In this document: positions 17,059 to 26,444 of the stretch, piece after piece
Layout: every line of letters begins with the position of its first letter
Numbering within the stretch: position 1 is the first letter of the stretch
Source of the DNA: SXOA01 sp046153945
Lineage (GTDB): Bacteria; Planctomycetota; Planctomycetia; Pirellulales; Pirellulaceae
Assembly (NCBI GenBank): GCA_046153945.1
Contig: JBJXFF010000124.1
Span: 1-64,000, forward strand
DNA length: 64,000 nucleotides
Direction: 5' to 3'
The notes under the pieces: generated by a model
Told to the model about the DNA's origin: nothing
The model's database searches: none
Seen by the model: the letters and a program-made list of their open reading frames with translations, nothing else
Translations under genes and position numbers: made by a program

Positions 17059-18006
17059 CTATCCAGCGGCCAAGGGGGCCAAAAACTTGCGGCGGCGCTC
17101 CTCGGGGGAAGAGTGGCGGCTCCCCTGCCGGCGCAAGCCGTACCGCTTGCTCGTCTCTCCTTGGCGGACTAGAGAGAATTTGATGGAGTCTGCCGGTGGA
17201 CAGCCTTCCCGTGACTCTAAGTCCCAGACGAACTGGGCATGCTCCAGGAACTGTTCTTCGCTCCAGCCGGCGCACTCCGGATCGCGCCGCATCTGATTTA
17301 TTAGCTGTTTGCAGGCCGTGTTTTTGACGAATTCATCCCGCTCCTCACGCAGCTTATCCTCAGTCTCCGCCAGCACTTGCGGCTGGACCACTCCCGCCAC
17401 AGCCTCGCTTATCTCAATTTTCTGTATAAGCGGCTTCTCGGTCTTCGATTCCTCGTTTTCACTCTCCCCTTCCACCTGACTCCTGATCTCTGACCCCTGA
17501 CTCCTGACCTCCGCCAACGCCCTCTCCCGCTGCGTGCGGCCGGTGACGTCCACGCCGGCCAGTTTGGCCTTGGCCAGGGCCAGGCGACTGGCCACGTTGA
17601 GAAGTCCCACGGGAACGATTTGCCGCCCCTCCGTCTTCGTCTCCGTCCATGGCACGTCTCCCCGCGTCCCGGATTTCTCGGTCACCTTGTCCTTCTTGCT
17701 CTCGGCGATGTCCTGCAGCGTCTGCTGGAGCAGAAAGTCGATTTGGGCCATGGCCACATATTCCCCCACGGCCATTCCCCCTGCCGCACTTTCGCTGCGC
17801 TGTCCCCGCGGCAGCGACCGGTCCAGCCAGCTCCCCACTTCCGCCACAATCTGCGACACCCGCGGCTGACTGATCTCGTGCTCCGCCGCCACCTCGCACT
17901 GCCCCCGCCCCTTCACCACCACCGCCTCAAAAATCAGCCGATCTCTCGCGGACGGGGGCTGCAACTCGCGCACTTGCTCGTTCAGACTTTGCAGATCGAT
18001 GGACAT
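17059..18006 (-). CDS. HTH protein (terminase-small-subunit-like), word repeat inside
   Basis: A 315-residue protein. The start ATG 18006 has a strong GGAGG site and a promoter upstream. Residues about 38-58 (CEVAAEHEISQPRVSQIV) form a helix-turn-helix resembling phage terminase small subunits or replication regulators. The middle is charged and helical; the C-terminus is basic (RYGLRRQGSRHSSPEERRRK). Residues about 165-185 (RSQGSEIRSQVEGESENEES) are encoded by a word repeat, which probably entered the gene and was kept in frame. Gene order suggests it may control or precede the protease/membrane gene run. It is not flanked by other phage genes. Confidence 0.68.
   Translation of the reverse strand: MSIDLQSLNEQVRELQPPSARDRLIFEAVVVKGRGQCEVAAEHEISQPRVSQIVAEVGSWLDRSLPRGQRSESAAGGMAVGEYVAMAQIDFLLQQTLQDIAESKKDKVTEKSGTRGDVPWTETKTEGRQIVPVGLLNVASRLALAKAKLAGVDVTGRTQRERALAEVRSQGSEIRSQVEGESENEESKTEKPLIQKIEISEAVAGVVQPQVLAETEDKLREERDEFVKNTACKQLINQMRRDPECAGWSEEQFLEHAQFVWDLESREGCPPADSIKFSLVRQGETSKRYGLRRQGSRHSSPEERRRKFLAPLAAG
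17475..17512. repeat. Word repeat, CTCCTGACC type, in frame inside a gene
   Basis: Degenerate copies of CCTGACTCCTGATCTCTGAC. The same word type occurs at 29787-29820 in an intergenic region. Here it codes for about 12 hydrophilic residues of the HTH protein. Confidence 0.75.
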
Positions 18007-18062
18007 GGGAACCTCCGGGAAAAACGCTGGGGCCAAAAAGGACGCGATAGACTTGTTTGTAC

Positions 18063-18091
18063 AGTATACACTAGTACCCATATATTTCCAA
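18063..18091 (-). promoter_or_regulatory. Sigma-70-type promoter for the HTH/protease gene run
   Basis: On the minus strand TTGGAA (18091-18086) and TATACT (18068-18063) are separated by exactly 17 bases. Transcription would start near 18056, 50 bases before the ATG at 18006. It lies in an AT-rich stretch unlike the surrounding GC-rich DNA. Confidence 0.65.
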
Positions 18092-18205
18092 GAGGTTCTC
18101 GCAAGATTTTTGAAGATTTTTTCGCGGCCCAGAGAGACCGGGGTCGGCACTCCGGACGGCTATGCCGGGGAGAAGCCGAGCGAGCTTGGAATCATCGGGA
18201 GGCAT
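18071..18205 (-). pseudogene. Truncated duplicate of the start of the 13784-14503 membrane gene
   Basis: The ATG at 18205 begins MPPDDSKLARLLPGIA, identical to residues 1-16 of the 239-residue membrane protein. Similarity then fades at about 18140, and the frame stops at 18071. It marks one end of a segmental duplication. Confidence 0.7.
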
Positions 18206-19079
18206 CCCATGATTGTACTGCGCGGTCCGGCGGGATTGCGTCCCGCTGCCAGCGGTAGCCGACGGCCGTCAAGACGAACAGGCTGCCGACAAGTACGGAC
18301 CCATGAACGAAGTGCAACCAGATGATCGAGCACAGGCCATCGGTCGAAAGTCCACCCGGCCTCATGATTGTTATGCAAAGGCCATGCAACACGCCCAGCA
18401 TCAGGCTGCACGTTACTGCCGCCAGTCCACGATGAAGGAGTTTTTGCAGCCCTAACATGGCCGACGTCACCGAAATGGCAAGCAGAAAGTTCACAATGAG
18501 AAAAATCAGGAAGGGCCACAAGTCCTCCATTCGCCAATTGGGGCCGGACGAGACTTGCACATCGCGCAGCGCCATGCGCGAGATCCCCAAAATCAATGCC
18601 ACGCATAGCGTCCAGAGGAGCATATGGGCTAGCGTGAATTGCATTTGGGGCGAGGAATTCTGCTGTGGACTCTCCGGTAGCTGCAATGAGTACTTCCAGC
18701 CGAGGCTGAACATCCACAACGGCGGCTGAAGCAGAAACCAGCCGACGATGGGGAGCGCGACCGAAAACCAAAAGTCATTTGGAAACACCTTGAGCGTGAA
18801 CGCCGCCATGGTGAGACCAGAGAAACTTGCCGCCATGAGGGCAAACGGAATCCTAAGAAACAATCTTCCGGGACCAATGGCACACCACGCACTCGTGAGT
18901 GACATCTGGCCGAAGTTGATACCTAAAACCAACCCCATCAACGGCCATTCTGGAAAACTCCTCGGAAAGGCAATGGCACTCGCCAAACCAAGATGCACCA
19001 GCACCAGGATCCCCAGAGTTATCCAGCACGCTTTGGGAGACAGACCCTCCGGTAGCGGCGCTTGCTTTTCGGGCTCCAC
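18192..19079 (-). CDS. Multi-pass membrane protein, duplicated copy
   Basis: A 295-residue paralogue of the protein at 14490-15398, with the same GTG start context (19079) and the same ending, WDASR. Most hydrophobic helices are conserved (WITLGILVLVHLGLASAIAF, FTLAHMLLWTLCVALILG). The family is not recognised. The duplication carried along the last codons of the protease gene at its 5' side and the first codons of the second membrane gene at its 3' side, both truncated. Its own promoter is not evident: upstream lies a perfect palindrome (19144-19161) and a word repeat. The frame has stayed open despite divergence, so it is probably still used. Confidence 0.7.
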   Translation of the reverse strand: MEPEKQAPLPEGLSPKACWITLGILVLVHLGLASAIAFPRSFPEWPLMGLVLGINFGQMSLTSAWCAIGPGRLFLRIPFALMAASFSGLTMAAFTLKVFPNDFWFSVALPIVGWFLLQPPLWMFSLGWKYSLQLPESPQQNSSPQMQFTLAHMLLWTLCVALILGISRMALRDVQVSSGPNWRMEDLWPFLIFLIVNFLLAISVTSAMLGLQKLLHRGLAAVTCSLMLGVLHGLCITIMRPGGLSTDGLCSIIWLHFVHGSVLVGSLFVLTAVGYRWQRDAIPPDRAVQSWDASR

Positions 19080-19140
19080 TGTATTCGCTCCTCACGGATC
19101 TTCTTGGCGGCGACGTGAGAGTTCACTTGCCCGTGGTAAC
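19080..19140 (-). pseudogene. Remnant of the 3' end of the trypsin-like/TPR gene
   Basis: The minus-strand frame reads HVAAKKIREERI, matching the YAAAKEIREGKK end of the protease. The TAG stop of the parent has become CAG. It is the 5' flank of the duplicated membrane gene. Confidence 0.6.
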
Positions 19141-19143
19141 TAA

Positions 19144-19161
19144 GTACTGAGTACTCAGTAC
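19144..19161. repeat. Perfect 18-bp palindrome
   Basis: GTACTGAGTACTCAGTAC is identical to its own reverse complement. It lies between a DUF1501 gene and the duplicated membrane gene, both on the minus strand, so it could be an operator or a repeat-family member. Confidence 0.6.
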
Positions 19162-19185
19162 CGAGCCGATGCGCCAGCCGTTCCT

Positions 19186-19213
19186 TTCTAACCTCTAACC
19201 TCCAACCTCCAGC
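19186..19213. repeat. Word repeat, CTAACCTCC type
   Basis: Four degenerate tandem copies of CTAACCTC/CCAACCTCC immediately downstream of the DUF1501 stop codon. Confidence 0.6.
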
Positions 19214-19214
19214 G

Positions 19215-20693
<1,479 letters not shown>

Positions 20694-20710
20694 TTGTTTG
20701 GAATGTTGCT

Positions 20711-21058
20711 TTAGTCGAGTTCGAGGACAGATTTGAGTCCTTCCGCAACCCGGTTCATATCGTCGGGATTGAGGCATCCAATTCGACGCACTAGTCGATT
20801 GACGGAAACAGCACGGACTTGGAACGTGTCTACCGTGGAGGATTTCTCTAGCCCATTGTTTTTGTCGCGGTCAACTCGAACCAGCCAATCGCAGCTCGCA
20901 AACTTGTCCTGCCAGGCGGTGATCGGAGCGATAACTCGTAGTGCAAGGATTCCGACAGCATCCGAACTGACAATCACGGCGGGCCGCGTCTTCTTGATTT
21001 CATCACCAATGGCCGGATCCAGGTTGACGAGCCAGATTTCACCTCGCGAGGTGGTCAT
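20711..21058 (-). CDS. MazF/PemK-family toxin
   Basis: A 115-residue protein with the PemK/MazF core: RGEIWLVNLDPAIGDEIKKT then RPAVIVSSD, and a conserved APITAW strand. The family cleaves RNA as a dimer and is silenced by the co-expressed antitoxin. The start is ATG 21058 (ATG 21061 is adjacent), overlapping the upstream antitoxin gene by 20 bases, the usual toxin-antitoxin arrangement. The pair lies inside a PSCyt-DUF1501 gene run on the same strand, which suggests insertion. Autoregulation by the complex is expected from the family, but no operator palindrome was found. Confidence 0.9.
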   Translation of the reverse strand: MTTSRGEIWLVNLDPAIGDEIKKTRPAVIVSSDAVGILALRVIAPITAWQDKFASCDWLVRVDRDKNNGLEKSSTVDTFQVRAVSVNRLVRRIGCLNPDDMNRVAEGLKSVLELD

Positions 21059-21287
21059 CATGAACCTCCTCTGCGTCAAGCGACTGCCAGGCTCTTACCT
21101 CTTCGTCATGTTCGTAATAGTCCTTCAGCGCCATGGCAGCCGCCGCAAGCCGCACTCGCTTCTCGACGATAGTTTTGCTCCCTGCTTCACGGCGAGTTGA
21201 CATCAAGCTCGAGGCAGCGTTGATGACTACTAAACGATCCGCGTCGGAAAGGTTGCTTAACTGCTGGACAATTTCAGAAACACTCAT
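21039..21287 (-). CDS. Antitoxin partner of the MazF-type toxin
   Basis: An 82-residue protein starting MSVSEIVQQLSNLSDADRL, with an acidic C-terminus (YEHDEEVRAWQSLDAEEVHD), as expected for the flexible toxin-binding part of an antitoxin. It is called by position: it directly precedes and overlaps the toxin. No classical AbrB or ribbon-helix-helix motif is obvious, and the N-terminal half (about 50 residues, helical) may be the DNA-binding part. It begins 36 bases downstream of the PSCyt gene stop. Confidence 0.75.
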   Translation of the reverse strand: MSVSEIVQQLSNLSDADRLVVINAASSLMSTRREAGSKTIVEKRVRLAAAAMALKDYYEHDEEVRAWQSLDAEEVHDDHLAR

Positions 21288-21322
21288 CGCTCGGCTCCCA
21301 AAGAAGAATGTGCTCTTCCCTC

Positions 21323-24148
21323 TCAATCAATATACATCCCCTCATTCGTCAGCAGCAAAAGCTGGCAGTACTGCTCCCAGGGGGAGAGTCGCACGCTGCT
21401 GTCCGCCACGGCATTGCCGGCGGATTCGATGAATTGCCGGCCGATTTCCACTTCGTCCGGCAGCGGCTGACGGGAGAAGAGGATTTCGTACAGGCGGGTG
21501 ATGCGGGCGGCGGGGTCGGAGAGGCTTGCCACGTCGGGCCGGGCGGCCAGAGCGCGGGACTGGTCAACGACAAACGGACTGTTCATCAGGAACAGAGCCT
21601 GCTGCGGGATGGTGGTGCGTGACCGACGGGCGGAACTCTGGTCGGGACTGGCGATATCGAACACGCGGAACATGCCGGGCAAATCCTGCCGGTCGATAAA
21701 GCCGTAGACCGCGCGGCGCCTAGAGTAGTTCGCGGCCGTCAAATCGACCGGCCGGCCCCCCATCTGCGTATCGAGTCGGTCGGCAGCAGACAGGAGCATG
21801 TCCCGCGTCGCTTCCAATTCCAAGCGGCGGCGGTTCATCCGCCACAGCAGCCGATTTTCCGAATCAATTGCCCGGCAGTCGGGACGATCAACGCTCGCCT
21901 GGCGATAAGTGCTGGAAAGAAGCAGCTTGCGATGCAGACTCTTCAGCGACCACCCGCTATCGAGCAGCGACGAGGCGAGATAATCGAGCAGTTCCGGATG
22001 CGTCGGCAGATCGCTGCGAATGCCAAAATCGCTCGGGGTCGTCACCAGCGGCTCGCCGAAGTGATGCATCCAGAAACGATTGGCAATGACCCGGCGCGTG
22101 AGCGGGTTTCCCGCGGAAGTAATGCTGTTGGCCAGGTCCAAGCGGCCGCTGCTGCCGTCCTTGAAGGGAGTCCGTTCCTGTCCGGCCACCACGAGCAGGA
22201 ACTGCCTGGGGACTCGTTTTCCCGGGCGGCCAGGATTGCCGCGAATGAGGACGTGAGGCTCATGCGGCGTGGGCGTATCGTTCAGGACCATCGCCCGCGG
22301 GGGAGCGACCGGCGAATTGGCCTGAAAGGAATCCACCTTCCGTTTGATCTCCCCCCGCTTCTGCCGTTCGTCCCGGCTGAAGAATTGCTGAATGTCTGCC
22401 AGCGGGACGTTGGTCGGCGAGTCCTTTCCCGCGATGATTTGGGCCAGTTGCCGGGCGTCCTCCGGCAGTTTGCCGAAGGCCTCTTCATTGCCGCCAGCCT
22501 TGAGCCACTCTTCGTGAGCGTCGGCCAGCAGCTTGCCATAAATCCGGGCAACATCCGGCTTGATCTTCAGAGCATCCGCCGCAAAAGCCGCCTTCACGCG
22601 AGGATTGCATTGTCCCCCTGCCATCCCATCGGGCAGACCTTTCCATTTGGTCAAAACGGCCGCGGCTTTTTCTTCAAATCCCTCGGCTGGCAGAGCAGCC
22701 AACTCCCACCAGAGACCAAGCGAAGCATTTTCCGGCCGGGCATTCTGCTTCAAGTAATCCCGCCAGCGTTCAATGAGCTTCCGCCGCAAATCCTTGGCGT
22801 TGTCGGAAAGGAACGAAAGAGCCTTGAACACCTGCAACTCGTTTTCTTCAAACAGGGCTCTCGTCAGGTAATCAGCCGGCTGTTTGCGAGTTTTCTCCAC
22901 CAGCGTGGCGTGAACCTTCGCGTCGAAGTCCGTTAGCTCTTTTTGCTTGCCCGCCAGTTCCTTCTCATACGCCTGATACTCCTGGGACTGCTTCGCCTCT
23001 CCAATCAGCGGCAACTCTCCAGGCTGCTGGCTGCTGTCGAAGACGCCGAAGAGCGAATAGTAGTCGTCGGTCGGAATCGCATCGTATTTATGGTCGTGAC
23101 AACGGGCACAGGCCACCGTCATTCCCAAAAGTCCGCGGCTGACGACGTCAATCTGGTCGTCAATATCGTCGTGATGGTTGTTGAACTTCCGCCCGGTCGT
23201 CAGAAAACCCATTGCCGCCAGGGGAGTCTTGTCCTCACCCAGTGGCAGCTTATCGGCCGCCAACTGCTCGACGATGAACCGGTCGTAGGGCAAATCCTTG
23301 TTGAAAGCCCCGATCACATAATCGCGGTACGTGTACGAGAACGGATACTTCCGCTCCTGCATGAAGGAGTAACCCTTGGTATCGCCATAACGAGCCACAT
23401 CCAGCCAGTGCCGGCCCCACCGCTCGCCGTAACGAGGAGACGCGAGGAGTCGATCGATCAACTTCTCATAGGCATCGGGCGAGGTGTCACTTACAAATCC
23501 AGCCACTTCTTCCGGCGTCGGCGGCAGACCGAGCAAGTCAAAGCTGGCCCGGCGTAGGAGAGTGCGGCGATCCACTTCCGGCGAAGGAGAGAGCTTCGCC
23601 GCATCGAGCCTCGCCAGGATGAACGCATCGACCGGCGTATTCACCCATTCCGCCTTGCTGACGTCGGGAATCGCCGGACGATGGACGCTCTGCAGCGACC
23701 ACAATGACTTTCGCGCGTGGGCCGCACGTTCCTCCGCGCTCAGTGGTTTCGCAATCTCCGCCGACTTGGGCCAGGGCAAGCCCATCTCCACCCATTTGGA
23801 AATGTCGGCGATCTCCGTGTCCGTCAGCCTCTTCTCCGGCGGCATCTTGATGTCGCCAAGGTGATGAATAGCCTTCACCAACTGGCTCTTGTCCGGCTGT
23901 CCCGCCACCGCGCCGCGCTGGCCGCTGACACCACCTTCGAGCAGGGCCGCCCGACTGTCGAGGCGGAAGTTCGATTCCTGCTTCTTGTCGCTATGACATT
24001 CAAAGCAGTTACCGACTAGCACCGGCCGGATTTTCTTCTCAAAGAACTGCTCTTGCTCGGGGGTCGGCGGCTTCTCCTCCGCCTTGGCGTAAGGAAGGAG
24101 CCACGCCAGCAGCGCAAGAGGCAACAATAGGTGCGGAAGTCGCAGCAT
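21323..24148 (-). CDS. PSCyt1-DUF1549-DUF1553 protein (first pair)
   Basis: A 941-residue secreted protein with planctomycete cytochrome-type domains in order. After a signal peptide (LLLPLALLAWLLPYAKA) comes PSCyt1 with a CFECH heme-type motif at residues 48-52. Then comes DUF1549/PSCyt2 (WVNTPVDAFILARLDAAKLS, RYGERWGRHWLDVARYGDT, ACARCHDHKYDAIP with a second CxxCH) and DUF1553/PSD1 (NPLTRRVIANRFWMHHFGEP, SARRSRTTIPQQALFLMNSP). Two CxxCH motifs imply covalent heme in the periplasm. Function is unknown; partners are DUF1501 proteins. ATG 24148 is chosen over 24220 for the signal peptide. It is divergent from the kinase gene at 24304. Confidence 0.93.
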   Translation of the reverse strand: MLRLPHLLLPLALLAWLLPYAKAEEKPPTPEQEQFFEKKIRPVLVGNCFECHSDKKQESNFRLDSRAALLEGGVSGQRGAVAGQPDKSQLVKAIHHLGDIKMPPEKRLTDTEIADISKWVEMGLPWPKSAEIAKPLSAEERAAHARKSLWSLQSVHRPAIPDVSKAEWVNTPVDAFILARLDAAKLSPSPEVDRRTLLRRASFDLLGLPPTPEEVAGFVSDTSPDAYEKLIDRLLASPRYGERWGRHWLDVARYGDTKGYSFMQERKYPFSYTYRDYVIGAFNKDLPYDRFIVEQLAADKLPLGEDKTPLAAMGFLTTGRKFNNHHDDIDDQIDVVSRGLLGMTVACARCHDHKYDAIPTDDYYSLFGVFDSSQQPGELPLIGEAKQSQEYQAYEKELAGKQKELTDFDAKVHATLVEKTRKQPADYLTRALFEENELQVFKALSFLSDNAKDLRRKLIERWRDYLKQNARPENASLGLWWELAALPAEGFEEKAAAVLTKWKGLPDGMAGGQCNPRVKAAFAADALKIKPDVARIYGKLLADAHEEWLKAGGNEEAFGKLPEDARQLAQIIAGKDSPTNVPLADIQQFFSRDERQKRGEIKRKVDSFQANSPVAPPRAMVLNDTPTPHEPHVLIRGNPGRPGKRVPRQFLLVVAGQERTPFKDGSSGRLDLANSITSAGNPLTRRVIANRFWMHHFGEPLVTTPSDFGIRSDLPTHPELLDYLASSLLDSGWSLKSLHRKLLLSSTYRQASVDRPDCRAIDSENRLLWRMNRRRLELEATRDMLLSAADRLDTQMGGRPVDLTAANYSRRRAVYGFIDRQDLPGMFRVFDIASPDQSSARRSRTTIPQQALFLMNSPFVVDQSRALAARPDVASLSDPAARITRLYEILFSRQPLPDEVEIGRQFIESAGNAVADSSVRLSPWEQYCQLLLLTNEGMYID

Positions 24149-24303
24149 GGCGGGAACTGAGGGTGGGGGCAGGAACTGCGTCAGGCGGGGAGAGCACGGC
24201 TCTGTCGCCATTATACCCAATCGGCTCTCTCCCGCCTTCCCCTTTTGGGCTGCAATCTGCAGGTTCAGTCAGCTAAAATGGGGCAAAACCAGCGAGAACA
24301 CCC

Positions 24304-26439
24304 TTGCCCGAAATCGACCACGAAACCCACGCCGCTTCCAAGACCGCTGCGGCATTGCCGCCGGCACCGGCTGGATATGAAATCCTCGGAATCGCCGGGC
24401 GCGGTGGCATGGCGCGCGTCTATCGGGCCAGGCATCTCAAGCTCGGCCGGACCGTGGCGCTCAAAATGCTGCCAAGGGATGCAGAGGAATCCCTCACCGC
24501 CCGGTTCATCGAAGAGGCCCGCTCCGCCGCCCGCTTGCAGCACCCGCAGGTCGCCGCAATTTTTGAGGTCGGCGATGACGAGCAGCAGCCGTTCTTTGCG
24601 ATGGAATATGCCAACGGCGGCACGCTCGCACAGCGGCTCGCCGGTCGTCCCCAGCCGCCGCGCGAGGCGGTGGCGCTGGTCGCGGGACTGGCCCGAGCGG
24701 TGCAGCATTGCCACGACCACGGCATCATCCACCGCGATCTGAAGCCAGCCAACGTCCTGCTGGTGGAAGAGGGAGACAACGTCGCATACAAAATCAGCGA
24801 CTTTGGCCTGGCGAAGCGGCTGGATGACGACAAGGGGCTTACGAAGACGGGGGAGATCATGGGAACCCCCGCCTACATGGCGCCCGAGCAGGCCAGCGGC
24901 GTCTTCAAGGAAGTCGGTCCCGCGGCAGATGTCTATTCGCTCGGAGCGATGCTCTACGAATGCCTCACCGGCCGCCCGCCGTTCGACGGTACCGATGCCA
25001 TGGACATCGTGCTGCAAGTCCTCGCCGACGAACCTCTCCGCCCGCGCCAACTCCAGCCGACGCTGCCGCGCGACCTGGAAACGATTTGCCTCAAGTGCCT
25101 GGAAAAATCTCCTCGCCGCCGCTACGCCACCGCTCTCGATTTGGCGGAAGACCTGGAAAGGTGGCTTTCCGGTGAACCGATCAAAGCTCGCCCTGCCGGC
25201 ATTACGGAACGTGTTTGGAAATGGGCCCGGCGGCGGCCATGGCAAGCGACGGCCCTAGCGGCGGGAGTGCTGCTGCTGATTGGGTCGGTAACGGCGGCGG
25301 TGTTGCTGGATGCCCGAGCCAGGCAGACAGCCAAGGCCCGAGATGATGCGGAGCAACATGCTCAGAGGTTATTCAACACGCTTGAAAGGTTGAGTTTCAA
25401 TTTGTCGGGTCGCGTACGCGAGCTTCCTCGAGGGGAAACCTTGTTTTTAGAGATTCTCGATGAAACAGACAAAATGCTCAGCGAGATGGCTACGTTTAAG
25501 CCAAATGACCCGCGAGTCCAAGGATCTCAGGCCGAGTCACGATTCCGCCTGGGAGAAATGGAGTCGGACGTGGGTAGACAGGAAAAGGCTCGTGCGGCGT
25601 ACCAGGAGTCGATTCGCCTGTTCGATATTTTGCTTCGCAAACTCCCCACCAGCCGTCACTATCGGGCAAGCCGCGGGCAAGCTGTGATGGGACTGGCGAT
25701 GGTTTCACGCCGCGATGGAAAATCCGTGGAAGCTGCGAAGCTGGAAGACGAAGCCTTCACCATTGCGGACGAACTTATGGCGGAGCCCGCCGAGAACAGC
25801 CGCAATGAGAAGAATGTATTGTCGCTGTTCTCCATGGTGGCACGCATCCGGGCGCGAGCGGCCGTGGAGCGGCAGGACCCCAAGATGCAGGAGTATCTGC
25901 AAAAAAGTGTCGATGCTCACCGCCGTCTAGCAGCCGCGATCCCCGATGACTCACAGGCGAGAATTCAAACTCTCTCCGCGGAATTGCTCGCTGCCGCGGT
26001 GCAAGTGCTGAATTCTGATTTTGTGGGGGCAGAGAAGACTCTGCGACAGGCCAAGGAATCGTCTCCACCTCAACCGGGTGAGCTGCAAGCCGTGGTCCGG
26101 TTGCGGTCATTAGTGCTCAAAGAGCTCGCTCGTATCTACCACAAGGGGAGCGACTATACGGCCGCGGAGGCAGAGTACAAAGCCGCCGTGGAGATCTTGC
26201 GAAAACTTTCCACAGATTCGCCCGATATCCTCACCATTCGTCTGGAACTGGCGCGCACGCAAACGGAACTTGCCGATACCTTGCGGCTGGCCGGCAAGGA
26301 GGTTGAGAGCCGCGAGGGATTCAAGGAGGCCGAATCGATCGTTCGCGAGCTACTCGTTCGCGAGCCAGCCAACAAGGACTTTCTTGCGCAACTCGAATAC
26401 ATCGAGAAGCTCAAAGCACAAAACGGAACTCGCCGTTGA
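24304..26439 (+). CDS. Ser/Thr protein kinase with one TM helix and TPR-like sensor part
   Basis: A 711-residue Hanks-type kinase. The catalytic domain (about residues 25-290) has GRGGMARVYRA, VALKMLP with the ATP-binding lysine, IIHRDLKPANVLL, SDFGLA and YMAPEQ, so it should be active. A single TM helix (ALAAGVLLLIGSVTAAVLL, about residues 315-340) is followed by a 370-residue helical region with TPR-like pairs, which would lie outside the cytoplasm. The start is TTG 24304: nearby ATGs are out of frame or within the kinase fold. It is divergent from the PSCyt gene, and its end lies only 5 bases from the stop of the convergent hydrolase gene. Confidence 0.9.
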   Translation: MPEIDHETHAASKTAAALPPAPAGYEILGIAGRGGMARVYRARHLKLGRTVALKMLPRDAEESLTARFIEEARSAARLQHPQVAAIFEVGDDEQQPFFAMEYANGGTLAQRLAGRPQPPREAVALVAGLARAVQHCHDHGIIHRDLKPANVLLVEEGDNVAYKISDFGLAKRLDDDKGLTKTGEIMGTPAYMAPEQASGVFKEVGPAADVYSLGAMLYECLTGRPPFDGTDAMDIVLQVLADEPLRPRQLQPTLPRDLETICLKCLEKSPRRRYATALDLAEDLERWLSGEPIKARPAGITERVWKWARRRPWQATALAAGVLLLIGSVTAAVLLDARARQTAKARDDAEQHAQRLFNTLERLSFNLSGRVRELPRGETLFLEILDETDKMLSEMATFKPNDPRVQGSQAESRFRLGEMESDVGRQEKARAAYQESIRLFDILLRKLPTSRHYRASRGQAVMGLAMVSRRDGKSVEAAKLEDEAFTIADELMAEPAENSRNEKNVLSLFSMVARIRARAAVERQDPKMQEYLQKSVDAHRRLAAAIPDDSQARIQTLSAELLAAAVQVLNSDFVGAEKTLRQAKESSPPQPGELQAVVRLRSLVLKELARIYHKGSDYTAAEAEYKAAVEILRKLSTDSPDILTIRLELARTQTELADTLRLAGKEVESREGFKEAESIVRELLVREPANKDFLAQLEYIEKLKAQNGTRR

Positions 26440-26444
26440 GCGGA

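Noticed and set aside
17059..18006. Prophage, suggested by the terminase-small-subunit-like HTH
   Set aside because: No other phage gene, integrase or attachment site lies nearby.
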